Positions 14,053 through 26,960 of a DNA stretch of 64,000 nucleotides are shown here, piece by piece; the first letter of the stretch is position 1; every line of letters starts with the position of its first letter. The notes under the pieces were generated by a model, which saw only the letters and a program-made list of their open reading frames with translations, searched no databases and was not told the DNA's origin. Source of the DNA: Strigops habroptila (lineage: Eukaryota; Chordata; Aves; Psittaciformes; Psittacidae); assembly GCF_004027225.2 (NCBI RefSeq), contig NC_044284.2:13806501-13870500 (forward strand). The letters run 5' to 3'. Both the position numbers and the translations under genes were made by a program.

Positions 14053-17000
14053 TTAAAGGTGCTTTCTTTTAACTTTAGCTAGATCTTCTGAAACTGCTTG
14101 TACCATTCGTTCCGTAGCTTTCTTCAAAATGTTTGCTGTCAGTATGGCATGATCCAGAGTAGAGCTTAAAATCTGCTGGGAAATAATAAAATATAGCATT
14201 GTTAATACTGAAGGCAGATGTTTACAGAGGTGTAGAATAGAAAATTATGTTTAATTAAGGTTGCGTGCAGTGCTTTCACTCCGAATACATGTTGAGAAGA
14301 AAAAATTCTGAGTCATGTGAGACCGTTCCAGGATTCAAGTTGGAAGTGTCTGTTTTCTGTTTCTCTCTTTGTGTAATCCTTTCAACTGAGGGATGTTTAC
14401 ACATTCCTAAAGTAGCATCCCCAGTGTGGTGCATGTTTGTGGCATTGGGAAGGTTTTCTTTTGGTTTTGATAGCGGTTTGTATGGCTAGGGTGGCATTTT
14501 TTGTTTCAGTATATGAAATACAATTCCAGAAATAAGAGCCAGTGCGCCTTTTCTGTCCCTTCTGCCATTTATGCAGGGATTAAGTTGCATAAAGAGTCTG
14601 TAACATACTCATATGAAATAACATACAAAAGCTAAAATACCTGGGCTTTTAACTCCCTCCTGTCTTATCCTTAAAAGGACTAGACATGCTTAGGTTGTAA
14701 TAAATAACTTGCTGAGAATGAGATGTTCAACAGTGTCATGATGTGGGGATGAAAGCTTTCCAGGATAGTTTTGTGGCTTTTAATTTTCACTCTGAAGTCT
14801 TACATTTGCATTGGACTCATTGGTGTTTCTGTATCTGATGTTGATTGCAGATTTGCTTTGGCCAGACTTCTTGCTGGGTAAGCACTGATGTGAAAGGGTA
14901 TTTTTATCATATGTGCTTGAATAGCAGGTTTTGGCAGCCTCCAAGTTTTGCCTAAAGATAAGATGCATAGCATAAATACAAACAATTTTAGTAAATGAAG
15001 AATTTCTAAACTATGAAATAAATATATATACATCTTGATAGCATACTCAGTAGCAAGTTAATTTTACAGTGAGTAGAATTTTTCATTTAACTGTAAAACA
15101 AACACAGTCCATCATAATTTGTGTTACATCTGTATTGCAGTAAGATAGAAAACATGCCAGGATGCAGAGTCAGGAAATCTCTCAAAATAGTATTGCATTC
15201 TTGGTGCTTTCTCTGAGTGGTCTAAGCCATTAATTCTCAAGTCCAGCTGCTGTGCTTCCAGGCAATTGCTACCACTGAGTAATGCTGTCAAAAAATACGG
15301 TGACAGAACTTGTCTGAATTTCAGTCTAGTCTGTGCCTACAGTTAAGAATCCATTTTACTTCTCAGACTCCCAGTATAATTTAATGTTAACAAGAGTTAA
15401 AATAGGACTGTTACGTATAAAGAAATGGTAGCAAATAGAACTGCATCTTAAATAATGCAGACCTGCTTTTAAATCTGTCAATGGGACCATCCTCTTAATC
15501 ATGTGAAATAATCTTCTTCTTTTTTTTACTACTAAATGTGTCAGTTAAAAAAGTCAGTATTTACTCTTCCTTAAATTAGAAAGATTCAAGAACTACTCTT
15601 AAGAATTATTTACACTTGCTATTAGGTTAAATATTTTCATTTCACTAATGAGTAAAATTCTAATATACATCATGCACCGCAAAGATGAAACATTCCTTCT
15701 GCTTATGATACTGGTGAGTTGTTCTTTCCTTGCTGAATCTTCAACAATGGCATTTTCTGTTGTACTACATAGTTATTGCTACAGCTTACCTTGCAGAAAG
15801 TCTCTTTACAAGTTCATGTGGCTGTTTATTTTTTTGAGCCTTTTGAGAGGAAAGTCTCTTCTGTGAAAAAGCTGGAGTAGTTGAGCCATGTTTAAAACAA
15901 AGGCAAAAAAAAAAGGTAATTTTCTATGTATTTATCATTTTTCTCTATTTGGCATTCATAAAAAATCAAGTAACTATCACTACTGAATAAAACTTGAATA
16001 TGTTTAAGATTTTTTTTGTAAATGAGGACAGATTAGCCTTTTTGGGTTTGCTGTTGAATTTAGTTCTGTGGTAAATAGTATGCAGATTTAGATTTCATTT
16101 CATACGGTGAAAGACTACAGGGGGAAAGTGTAGAATAATCAGCCTCGTATAATCCTAATAATTACATGAATACTTCTTTGATTTACAGTTTTATAGAATT
16201 TGTATAGAGAAGTAACTAATTTATACTTTCTTCTCACTGTTGAAAATTTGTAATTTTCTGCATGCAATTTTTCCTACAGTATAGAGAGGAGTCTGAGGTA
16301 AGAGACTTTAAAAGCTACATGTTCAATATTATAAATATCATTTATAGAATAAGGCTTTTCTTGACTTTGCGTGTCACACAATTTTAAGTGTAAAGATAGA
16401 ATCTTCTTTTGTACTCATTTACATTAGTCAACAGCTAGCACTGAAAGTTGGCATAGTAATACCCAATTTTAGTACTTCTTCTATATGGCACTGCCAAATG
16501 AGATATTCCCATCATAAAGGAAATATAGAAGGGACTCCTCTCATGAAGAATCAGGTAAGGTGCTGTGTATGGGGACTAAACTTGGCCAGGTGTGTAAAAG
16601 TTGAATTTGCTGATCTTGCTCTACAAGATCTATACATATCCATTGTTGCTTCTGGTTGCTTATACTAAACTAAATTTGGCCTGATACTTGCAATGTGGCT
16701 TTCTTCCTTTTAAGATCTAACCTGTGATAGGTAATTATTTCAGTACACATCATACTTACAAGATGAACCAGAACTTCTATTTCTACATCGGGCACAAGAC
16801 TCAGACTCTTTGTAATTCCTGAGTTGAAACTGATCTTTGCTTCCTGTAGGGCATCTGCATCTGAGCCCTGAAAACAAAGACATGTTTAGAAAAACAAACA
16901 CTATAAACAATATTTTTGTGTAGATATTAATATTTTGGCAATCATTATACCTCTTCTCTCTCCACGTGATCTTTTATTGAATGTTTTGTAACTTCCAGTC

Positions 17001-17263
17001 TCACAATTCACAAGTTCCTTGCTTGGTGAATGATTGTAAGAATCGTAGGCTGAGGTGTCTTCTGAATCGCTGCCTAAAATCCCCAAAATAAATTAAAAAG
17101 GTCTGAAATATTAAAATTATTGGCCTGTGTACCTAGGTAATTATTTGTCTTTTAGCACCATAATTTTTGAGCCCTTTGCTGCTATTAACACTGCTGCAAT
17201 TTGAAGTAGTACTTTTGGTCCATCCCAGGTGGGGACTGAACTTTAAAGATTGTCTCAAATGTA

Positions 17264-17295
<32 letters not shown>

Positions 17296-20200
17296 GTGGT
17301 GGTTGTTTCCATTCCAAGAACTAGTGTTTTGTGGGTTTTGGGGTTTTTTGGGGTTTTTTGTTGTTTTAATTAATTAATCTTTCATCTCCTTGGTCTTGTG
17401 AAAACAATGCAGCCTAAGAGGAACATGACAAGCGAATTTGGGAGGTCTAGTACAGCACTCTTTAGCTATTGCACAAATCAGTACTAATAATAATGGCCCC
17501 TAGTGTGTTATGTGAAAGTGAAAGGATATTGCAGAGATGCCAACGACAACAGGTAGACCAACGGTAAGAATAACCTATATATTCAGACTTTAAACTGAAT
17601 CTAGGACAGCCCCTGCTATTATTTTTTTAGTTGTTGGGTACTAACAGCTTCAGAGTATTCTGCAGTGGAAAGACAAGACTGGGATGCCCTAAGAGAAGCA
17701 AATGCCAACCGATCCTTGTGAACCTCCAAGAGCTGGAGTCTGGGATGACTTATCTACTGACATAACCAGCTCAGTAGCCTATGTAGGATCTATTTTGGAT
17801 TCAATCAACTTACATTATTAGGGGCTGGACTAAGGAACGAGAATATTTCCCATCTGTGTCAACCCTGAATGGGTCAAATATTTGGGAAAGCTTTTTTTAT
17901 CTTTGTTTCTTGCAGAATAAGAAAATTGAATCCAAAAACTAAACCTGGAAGTACTGATGTGAAATGTTTCAGTTGCCATGTTTGAAATCCCCTTCTAGGA
18001 TATGAAATAAATGCACATAATGATGAGACAAAGCAAAATCAAAGCATTGTGTGCATACAACTCAGATGAAGTTGCTTAGGACCCTGTGCAGTTGAGTTTT
18101 GAATATCTGTGAGAATGGAGATGTCATGGCTTCTCTTGGGCAAACTGTTTCAGTATTTCACCAGACCCTGAGTTAACACTTTGGTTTTTTGCTCATATTT
18201 AACTGGAAATTCTGTTGCAGCATGTCTGTTGTCTCTTGGTCTGTCTCAGTGTCTTGTGCTGTGCTAAGCAGTAACATCTGTTAAAACTACAAAAAAATTT
18301 CGTGCTGCTGAGATGTGACAGGAATGTATTGAACACGATTCAGTAGTAGGAGTAAGCACAGTTCTGACCTTTGTATGCCATTACTACTTACTCAGGTTGC
18401 TGTCTGATAAATAAGCTGGTTTTCTCTGCGTGAAGAGTGAACACATTCCAGTTTTCTTTTCCTGTATGTTTGTGTTTCTTTGAGCATGAAAACAGAATAT
18501 TTTAATTGTACTTTAACATCTTTATAACGAGCCTTACAAGCATATTATATTAATGTTTGGCCCCTTCTTACTTGAGGAAAAATCAGATCTATCCATAGAA
18601 ATAACTCTACCTGTATCAATTATCTGAAAAGGTGGTAAGTAGAAGATTAAATTAAAAATTAACCAGTTGTGAAATTATGACCCCTTTAGCTAAAGGACAC
18701 ATTCTGACAAAAGGACCCTGATTACCAGAGCTGTTAAAAATGCTTAAAAGTAGAGCTCTCAATAATAAACATCTCTGAATAGCAAATTAGTATGAAAATT
18801 CTATGTATTTATATGTGTTAACATATGGTGCATCAAAATATTATCAATGGTAAGGGTTATATAGTTTCTTAGTAGATAAGAGCTATTAAGGCTTTAATTT
18901 TACTGCCTTCAGGTAATTAGAGGAATAATTGAGATATACTTTCTGCCAGAACAAGAAACAAGTTGCTTGTTTGAGCTATTTTACATATATTTTCAACTTA
19001 GGGCATACAGTATCATCAAATTTATTTGGAAAATTTTCTACTCATTCATGAAAATAATTATCAGAAGATGGAGCTAACTTTCTTTAAATGACAGGGAGGG
19101 CAAAAAAAAAAGGAACCTAGGTGAGTTTTACTACATAAATATTAACATTTATATTAATATTATTGTGTTCTACACTGCATGTATTTTGAGATCTAGCTTT
19201 GGTTAGAGATTTAATTTGCCAAAATTTAAAACTCCAAAATAACCCATGTAGATTTAGTTTATCACACTGACATTTCTCTAAATGAAACTTCTCAAGTGTA
19301 AGGGTCACTCAGTAATACATGTAGAGGTATCCATATGCTGTCCTTCCAGACCTACCAGTTAGTCGATGACAATGATAACTTCAAACGTTTTACATTGCTG
19401 AACACTTTGCAGTCATCCCTGTGTCGGAGTCTGACATGAATCACTGAACAGAGAACAAAGACAAAGCCTCTTCTCTTAATACACTATTAAAATAACTCTC
19501 TACCACTTAGGCACCATAAACCTTATGGTGGTCCACTGGTTTACTGAGATGGGCTACTTCATAATACGAATATAATCCTCTCTTTAGTGGGAGCTCTGCC
19601 ATTTCTCTGGTCATCTGGTTTATCACATACCTTATGTGATTATCTGCTGATAAACTTGAAAAACAGATTGTCCTCTCATTTATCTGTATTAAAGATGTCA
19701 TTCAGTGTTTCAGGCAGAGTCTAGTATAGAGACATACCAGTGTACGTGCATGTATCCATTCACTTAGCTGTAGAAAACCACGTCTGTGACAAGCCAAAAT
19801 AGATAATACACTTACCCATTCATACTTGAATCTTCATCAGCATTAGATTTTTGACTTGATGTATCCTGACTGTGGGATGCAAGACCTTCAGCAGGGTATT
19901 TTTGCTCAGGTGAAAGGCATCTCTGCACCCAGAAGGCAAAACAAATGTATATATATGATTGTTTATATTACTGTGTATCTCTAACTGTATGACACATCAA
20001 ACAGGATAGTATAAACAGTCACATCGTTTGCATATCACTTCTATATTTCTTTTAGTTGCCATCAGGTCTACAGTTTATCTGTTTACAATTCTATTTGTAG
20101 AGCAGACTAGGAAAAATATAAGCACTTTATTGTCTGTGCTTATATTGGAATTCAATACAGGTTTCATGTTGCTTCGAGAAGGATTAGTATATATGAATGA

Positions 20201-23200
20201 ATCCTTCTCTGTCTTAAGTATATTTATAAGCAGGCTATTGCTCGTAGGTTTTTGCTCTCTGAACAAATAATAAAGGCAGGCTAATAAACACAGTTAAGTC
20301 TTTCCTGAGATCACAGATCTCAAAAATGTTTGAGTCCTTTAAATTTCTCTTTTGAAACCAATTCAGCAATGTTTTGATTTCACTATTCTATGATTCTAAT
20401 GTTACGATATGCTGTAATACCCCAGATAAGCTATTATGTTGGGCAACAACTGAAGAGAAAAATGTGTGATCTCAAAGCTGAATAAGATAATCTAAGTTAA
20501 AAAAAAGAAAAAAAGTGAGTATGGAAACAGATCCGATACCGTTATGTTGGAAGAATGCTTGTTTGCTAGCAGACCTGTTCTCAGAGGCTCTCTTTCTCTT
20601 CTGGAAGTTGATTCACCTCTCTTTTGTAACCTTAATTAGTTAAGGGAAAAACATTTATTTTTCTAATCTTGTAGAGAGTTGATTAACACCCCAGATAACA
20701 CTCCCCAGGAGGGCAGAGATGGTGTACAGAATCGCTTCACAGAGGTTTGATGGCTAATCATGTCAATATCTGCATCCCTCCCTTTTCTTGTTTGTTTAAG
20801 AATACCACACAAATATTAGCAAATAACTTTTTACTGGCACCCTCATTCTCAATGCCAGTGAATTTTGTGTGATGCAGTGCATTCACTAGGATTTAGTTCC
20901 TAGTGAAACTGATGGTAGTGTTTTGGCTTCAGGAAATACTTTGAGGTCCGTAAGACCCAGAAAGGTAGCAGTGCCAGGCTGGAAGGAATTCTTGGGTACG
21001 TAGTTACAGAATTCTGTAAAAGTTTTACTCTGGAAATATCCCTGTTGATTTCACAAGTTCCAGACATGCTGAATTTTCTATATTCAGCAAATAATTGTAG
21101 ATAAACTTCTATAAAAACTGATAAATAGCTGTTTCAAAGTTTTCACTTACGTGTGAAGGCAAAGATTACACTTGTCGCTTTCTGAAGAAAATTGATTTGT
21201 CTGTGGGATTACATCAGTTGTCTGACTTTTTTCTCCCTCGTTGTTGGAAAGAAGTAAATTTTCAATGCCTCTTCTTTCTGGAGGATCAGCAATGCTTGAA
21301 ACTACTGAGCTCTGTACAAAGTAACCATAGCATAGACATGTAGTACGTGGTTGTTGCATTGCAAGTATGTGACTTCTACCAGCCATCATTTTCCGAGTGT
21401 CTCTAACTTGGGATTCATGGAAAAATGTTTTCTGAAACACTGACTATGAAAACATTTGGTGACATTTGTCTACAGATGTGTAGAAGGCCATAAGGTTATT
21501 TTTTGTGCATTTATGATCCAGGACAAAATATTGCCATTCTTAGCAGTAAACTTAGTTTTCTATAGCATAATAATGTTTGGTCTTCCAGTAATTCTGCAGT
21601 TAAGAATCTTGGACAAATGAAGTAGTATTTCTTCCAACTAAATGACAAAGACAGTTTTGGGGAACAGTTTAAAGTAGCTGCTTGTATTTTCTTACTTAAA
21701 ACAGAATAATTGTAGACTTTAAATAATAAGAGTTACCTCACAAAGGGAATATGATGAATGGGCAGATTCATATGAAGTAAGCAAAGAAGACAAGTTGCAT
21801 TTGCTGTCATCAGTTTGTTCTTGGATGTCTTCAAGCAGCATGCCAAGTCTAAATATTTCCCCTTCCAACTTTCTAAACCCAATTGCAATACACAGTTAGT
21901 GAAATCTGTGTAAATTGATACTTTATTTCTTACAATAATAACCATACTAGGCATTGCAGTACACTTCCCATAGGATAAGAAATAAATTGGACTTCACTGA
22001 GTCCTTTTTAGGTACTTAGATTAATCAGTTAGCCTACTGATAACTAGGATATGCAAAGCCCAAGATGAATATTGGCCAATTACTTTTAGCTTACTGCATA
22101 TAGTTTTAAGATAATGTTTGCACTTAAAATTCTAATGGATAAATGAAGTACTGGTTGTAAAACACTCAAAAAATGGAAAATATATACTGAGGTACTAATT
22201 ATCACTTATCTTCTAACCTTTCAGGGTCAAACTCTCCAACGTTGATAGACTTGTCCTTGTAGTTCTGCAGCTGGAAATTATGGTACTCTTCTCTAGCTGT
22301 TAAGTAATTCCTTTCCAAGGCATCAAGGTATCTTTTCAATTGATTTAATGCCTTTACCAATAAGAAATAATTCAATAGCAAATGTCATTATGATTTAGCA
22401 AGCCATAGTGATAGCTACTTGTGCTAGGTAAGCTCAGTGCTGTTGACAGTGATGTTGGTAAGAATTCTGGTACTGCTCTGACTTGGAACAGGACTGCATC
22501 TTGTATGTCCACTTAGTACTTCTGTGCTGCTCTGTTGTATATGAGTAAAATACTAAACCATGACTTCTAATGGACACCCTGCATGTCAAAATTAGTAATC
22601 TACTTGGCAACTTAAGGCCTTTTGCTAATAGTTTTGAGTTGTAATCCTTAAAAGAGATTTAAGAATTCAGCCACCTACTGAACACTCTGATTATTGTCTC
22701 TTAAACTCATAATTTGTGTGAGATGGAGGAAAAAAAAAGTATGTTTAAATGTCTCTTTGATGAAAATGTGGAGTATATTGGCAGCACTTTGAGTCTACAG
22801 CCATTTAAAGTGCATTTCAGATAACTCAAAATACATAAAGTAATTTACCAGACCGTTGTCTTGTAAAAGCAATGTCTCTTGGGTCATATGCTTAGAGAAG
22901 TCTTCCACCTTCAAGACAAAATATTAGACTTTTATTTGGGATTTTAAAAATGAATATGATGAATATATAATTTGAGCATCAATACAAGGTATATATTGAA
23001 ACAAAGCTCTTTACTTTCTTTATCAGTTGATCTGTCTGATCCTTTAGTATTTTAGTCATCTTTTCTCCTAGTGTTAGTTCTGGCAGTAAGTTAGAACGAT
23101 TTAGACAGTGTGCTTCTACTGTACCAGCTGCTGGTAATGCTGATGCTATCTTTCCATATTGTAATCCTACAGAATACAAGATAAGATCAATCAATTGGAA

Positions 23201-25689
23201 TTTCTGCCCAAAGTGTCTGCCCAAAAGTGCTATCAAATTACATAAAGTAGTCATTTGCATATGGTAATTATTTACTTGCTTGAGACAAACCATGTGTAGA
23301 TTGTATAGGGATGGGAGCATGTAACGTGAAGACTTCAGAGGACAGCCCAGCGTCTCCTGAGTAAACAGCAATGCTGGCATTTGGACAACCTGACTGAGTA
23401 AGTACCTGTTAAAATAAGAACTTTGGTTGTAGAAATAATATATAGAACATTTATGGACATAAAAAATTTAGAAATAAAATACATAGGGCAAGTCATTAAT
23501 ATTAATGTTTATTATAACAATCTCATACAATTTTGTGTTTATAGTTTGATATATGTATAGTGTCTTATTGTATAAATACTTAAATACTTCAACTCTATGT
23601 TGTGAAAACCTAAAGAGGATTTGTATAAATGGGAAGTACAACAGGAAGGTGACAAGGTAGTTTTGAGGACTATTTATAGTTCTAGAGATAAAGGAGAGGG
23701 GAAAAAAGAAAAAATCGATTTGAGAGATTTTTACCTTAGGATTCAATCTCAGATAGTCGCTATGATTTTGGGTGTCAGCATGCTGTGTCAGCACCTTGTT
23801 TGCAGCCGGCAAATAATAGGGAAAAGTATTAAAACTTGTTACAACTCGAATGATTCACTAAGAGAGCAATCTAGGAAGGGACTTAAGCATCTGTATAACT
23901 CTGTGAGTGAACTCCATGGCAGGGCATGAAATGGAGAAGTGATTATCAAAATATTACCAAACTTTAAAAGAAATTTACTACAGTAAGAAAAATGTTGTCC
24001 AATTAATTCTTTAAAAAGAATTGACTTGTCAGTTAATACTAGCTGAAATAGTTGAAGAGTATTAAGATGTTCAAGGCCAGGTTGCACAGAGCCTTGGGTG
24101 ACATGGTCTAGTTAGAGGCATCCCTGCCCACAGCAGGGGGGTTGGAACTGGATGATCTTAAGATCCTTTCCAACCCAAACCATTCTGTGATTCTATGTGA
24201 AAAAGGCAACGATGTCTAACAAACACAGGCACAGTATAAAAATATATTTTAAAGAAAAATCTAATTTAAAGTACTTACACATGAATGTTCAAATTCACCA
24301 AAATACTGGAAATAATTTATTGTGAATATCCTAATGATTTGATGGGATGCTTTATAATTGCAAATAACACTCCAGAGCATCACTAAATATTTGGTAATCA
24401 AAGTTTCATATAAAGTCAGTCCTACAAAATTTGATTTGTGAAAGCAGTTGTGGACTGTGGTGATATACTTGCTGATACCTATAGACTGCCTGCATGAACT
24501 TGTCATGGTAGTTGGACACAGAGTATCTTCTAATGGTAAAGCACTCTTTACCAAGTATTAAGAATTAAAGCATCTTAATTACCTCTAGCTGTTGCAGCAG
24601 TTCTGGAATGCCTGATTCTTCTTGATTTTCTACTTGAGCAGAATTGAAATAGTTCCTATTTTCCAGAACGTTCACAGTTACTGATTTACGTAGTGAAATA
24701 GGGAAGGATTTTGCTCTTTCAGTTGTTGGAACTGAGTTAATATTGTCACTTCTTGTTGGTACTTTAACTTCTGAAGCAACTTGGGAGAAGTCAGGAAGGC
24801 AGTAGTGAGCTTGACCTTGTTCATATTTGAACTCATGAGGTGAAACTGTTCTCTTAAACAGGGTGCTCTCTTCTTTCATGCTTTGAAAGATGTGTGTGGT
24901 TTTGTTCTCATTCATTAATTGTGAATTTTCTTGTCTGCACCCACACTTACCAGTAGAAGAAATAGATTTCTTTGAAACAGGTCTATTCTCATTGAGCTCG
25001 TTTTCATTTTTATCACCACTGTTTACTTCCTCATGCTTTTCTAAGTGATAATCTGCAGAGTTAGTTGCCCATTGTTCATGTGCTAAAGGGCCTTTGACGT
25101 GTTCTGAAGGCTCAGGTTTGCTTCCAGTGTCATTGATACTTTCTGTAAGGGATGTCTCTGGTATTGTCTCACATTCAATTAACTGGTATGTGCTTGTTAA
25201 CTCTCCCTTAGAAAAATGACGCAAGAGGACATTGGACATTTTTGAGTGAGTTAGGTGTTCTTTGCTATCTGGTTTACTGAAACTACTAAAAGGTAATTCC
25301 TTTTTAAAGGGAGCTTCACTTCCAGGCATTTCAGCTGAAATTCCCATTGTTCCTACGGCACCTCTGCAGTGACTGGAGAATTCTTCAGGTTGTGTATGAG
25401 TTTTGTAATTTGCTGCTGCTTTTATGGTTTTGTTATCTTCAGAACAGGCTAAGTTTAAAATACCAGAAATCTCTCTTGTACAAGTACAGTCATTGAAATT
25501 ATCTGAATTATTGTATTTACAGTTTACTCCTACAACTCCATCATAAGGTAAGTCATCTTGTTCCTCTTCAGTTGCGTCTGTGATAGAACCTAAATCATCT
25601 GAAAATGAACTATTCATTTGGCTTTTCATCCAGTGTGATGGTTTGCACTTCTTCGTAGTCTCCATATCCAGTTTACACAGAATATACAT
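14053..25689 (-). CDS. AKNAD1: AKNAD1, AKNA-domain protein, complete coding sequence in 12 exons, 828 aa
   Basis: Exons in order of transcription: 25689-24583, 23405-23276, 23166-23015, 22908-22849, 22351-22218, 21872-21737, 21311-21151, 19920-19816, 17069-16951, 16867-16756, 14951-14804 and 14175-14053. Every junction keeps frame; the total is 2487 nt, close to the roughly 836 aa human protein. Exon 1 is a long, polar, unstructured N-terminus with a DLPYDG motif. The AKNA-like helical domain is at about residues 484-573 (LKRYLDALERNYLTA, FDPERKLEGEIFRLG). A cysteine cluster lies at residues 705-738. The C-terminus is a short amphipathic helix (ATERMVQAVSEDLAKV). AKNA itself is a centrosomal microtubule organiser; the role of AKNAD1 is poorly known, so function here is inferred from the family only. 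No signal peptide or membrane segment is seen. The gene sits between STXBP3 and GPSM2, as in human. Identity rests on domain, length and synteny. The exact start codon is uncertain (see findings). Confidence 0.88.
17265..17294. repeat. (TTTA)n microsatellite in AKNAD1 intron
   Basis: About seven ATTT units in a row lie between AKNAD1 coding exons. Confidence 0.75.
24068..24198 (+). mobile_element. CR1 LINE 3' fragment in an AKNAD1 intron
   Basis: Typical bird CR1 3' end: CCAGGTTGCACAGAGCCTTG, the GGTTGGAACT...GATGATCTTAAG segment, CTTTCCAACCCAAACCATTC, and a terminal ATTCTGTGATTCTATG octamer pair. It is 5'-truncated to about 130 bases. The element lies sense to the plus strand, so antisense to AKNAD1. 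Confidence 0.85.
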
Positions 25690-26305
25690 GCCATTGCTTC
25701 TCCAGTTCTGGGTAGAGCTTTTATTAATGCGTTGATCAAAATCTGTAATGTATGAGTAATAATTATGTTATACTTAAATACACCTGAGAATAAGATCTAC
25801 TTGTGTCTGGTACCTACTGTAGGCTTTTTAGGACTATCCACCTGACTTGGATGTTTTCTTTTCATATTTACACTAGGGAAAGTCTGGCTTAACTACTGGA
25901 GGAAATAGACACAAATGCCAAAAGCATGGGGAAAAGGAGAATTGAGCTTAGCACCAGGTACCTGTCCTTGTTCTTAATCTTTCTGTAGTATTATAGGCAA
26001 AAAAACCTTGGTGACAGAGCTAACAGTGGTAATAGAATTTAACCTCAGTTTAAAAAAAAAAACCAAACCAAGTAATAGACTTTCTTAGATTTTGCATCCC
26101 CACATTGCATTTCTCCAGCTTCTGCACCAGAGAAAAACCCCTAAACTCTTTTCAATTTAATCCTTACCCCCATTATTTCTTTATTTCATTCGATAAAATG
26201 CACTGAATTAGTACGACACTAAAGTAGTGGCCAGTCTTGTCAGTTTCATGAAATAGATGGTTTCACGCACGCCGCAGTCGCTAAGAGTAGAAAGAAGGTA
26301 CTTAC

Positions 26306-26400
26306 AGCACTAGTTTCCTACAAGCGATAGTGTGGCTGTGTGGTTGAGCTGTTCCGTTCTCTGTGGGCCATGACGTCGTGCTGTAGAGGAGTGTGTTGCC
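26306..26400 (-). other. AKNAD1: Probable non-coding exon 1 of AKNAD1
   Basis: On the minus strand, AGTGCT followed by GTAAGT gives a near-consensus donor (exon ends at 26306). It could join the acceptor CATTACAG just before the large coding exon (minus-strand exon start 25742). Carried across this junction, the frame of the big exon meets a TAG two codons upstream, so the exon would be untranslated leader. The upper boundary (transcription start) is a guess within the CpG island. Confidence 0.5.
26371..26377. promoter_or_regulatory. CRE-like element TGACGTC
   Basis: Seven of the eight bases of the palindromic CREB/ATF site are present. It lies about 65 bases inside the putative AKNAD1 first exon end, at the edge of the CpG island. 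Function is not shown by sequence alone. Confidence 0.35.
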
Positions 26401-26960
26401 GCGGCGGGTGCGGGACCGTCTGCCGCTCGGTTCCTGCCGCACCGTGCAGCGCCGGGGGGGGCACGGGCCGCGCCAGGTGCGGGGCGGGGTGCGGGTGCTC
26501 CCTCCGCCCCCTGCGCCGTCCCCGCTCTGGGCCCGCCGCCCTCGCTCCCCATTGGTCCGTATGAAGGATGCGGCCTTCCGGCGGCGGGGCGGGCCGTGCG
26601 CAGCGCGCTGCCGCCGCCGGGGCAGAGCCGTTGGCCGCCCCGCCTGAGGGGGCGGGCGGGCGGCGATTGGCGGGTTCGAAGAGCGGCTGCGCGTGGCCGG
26701 TACCGCCCCGCGCTCCCCGCCGCGGCGGTCGCTGTGGGAGCCGCACCGGCAGCGGGGCAGCCATAGCCCCTCAGCGAGCGGTCGCGCCGGCACCAGGTGA
26801 GCGCAGGCCCGGGAGCTGGCGGGGGTCGCGCCGGGGCGTAGCGGGGGATGCCGGGAACGGAGGGTTGCGGCGGGCAGTCGGCGCGCCGCCGGGTCCCGCT
26901 GCCTGTCAGCATCTGCTCCCGCTCCGGCGGCAGCCTCTCCAGTCCCGGCTTCGCAGGGCT
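26390..26960. promoter_or_regulatory. CpG island, probable bidirectional AKNAD1/GPSM2 promoter
   Basis: This is the only strongly GC-rich, CpG-dense block in the window. It contains GGGCGGG-type Sp1 boxes (about 26640-26660) and two ATTGG (inverted CCAAT) boxes at 26551-26555 and 26666-26670. A CRE-like TGACGTC lies just outside it at 26371-26377. No TATA box is seen. AKNAD1 leaves it leftward and GPSM2 rightward, so it fits a shared head-to-head promoter. Long ORFs inside it on both strands are arginine/proline-rich by-products of GC content. Confidence 0.75.
26700..26796 (+). other. GPSM2: Probable non-coding exon 1 of GPSM2
   Basis: CACCAG followed by GTGAGC makes a strong donor inside the CpG island (exon ends at 26796), downstream of the CCAAT and GC boxes. 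No start codon suitable for GPSM2 is present. The left edge is approximate because transcription starts cannot be read from sequence. Confidence 0.5.

Noticed and set aside
20381..20400. CR1-like tail CTATTCTATGATTCTA
   Set aside because: Only the octamer-like bases are present, with no CR1 body beside them; it may be chance or a remnant too small to call.
26673..26681. GGGTTCGAA, resembling a tRNA T-arm (B box)
   Set aside because: No A box or cloverleaf can be drawn around it; it is part of the GC-rich promoter.
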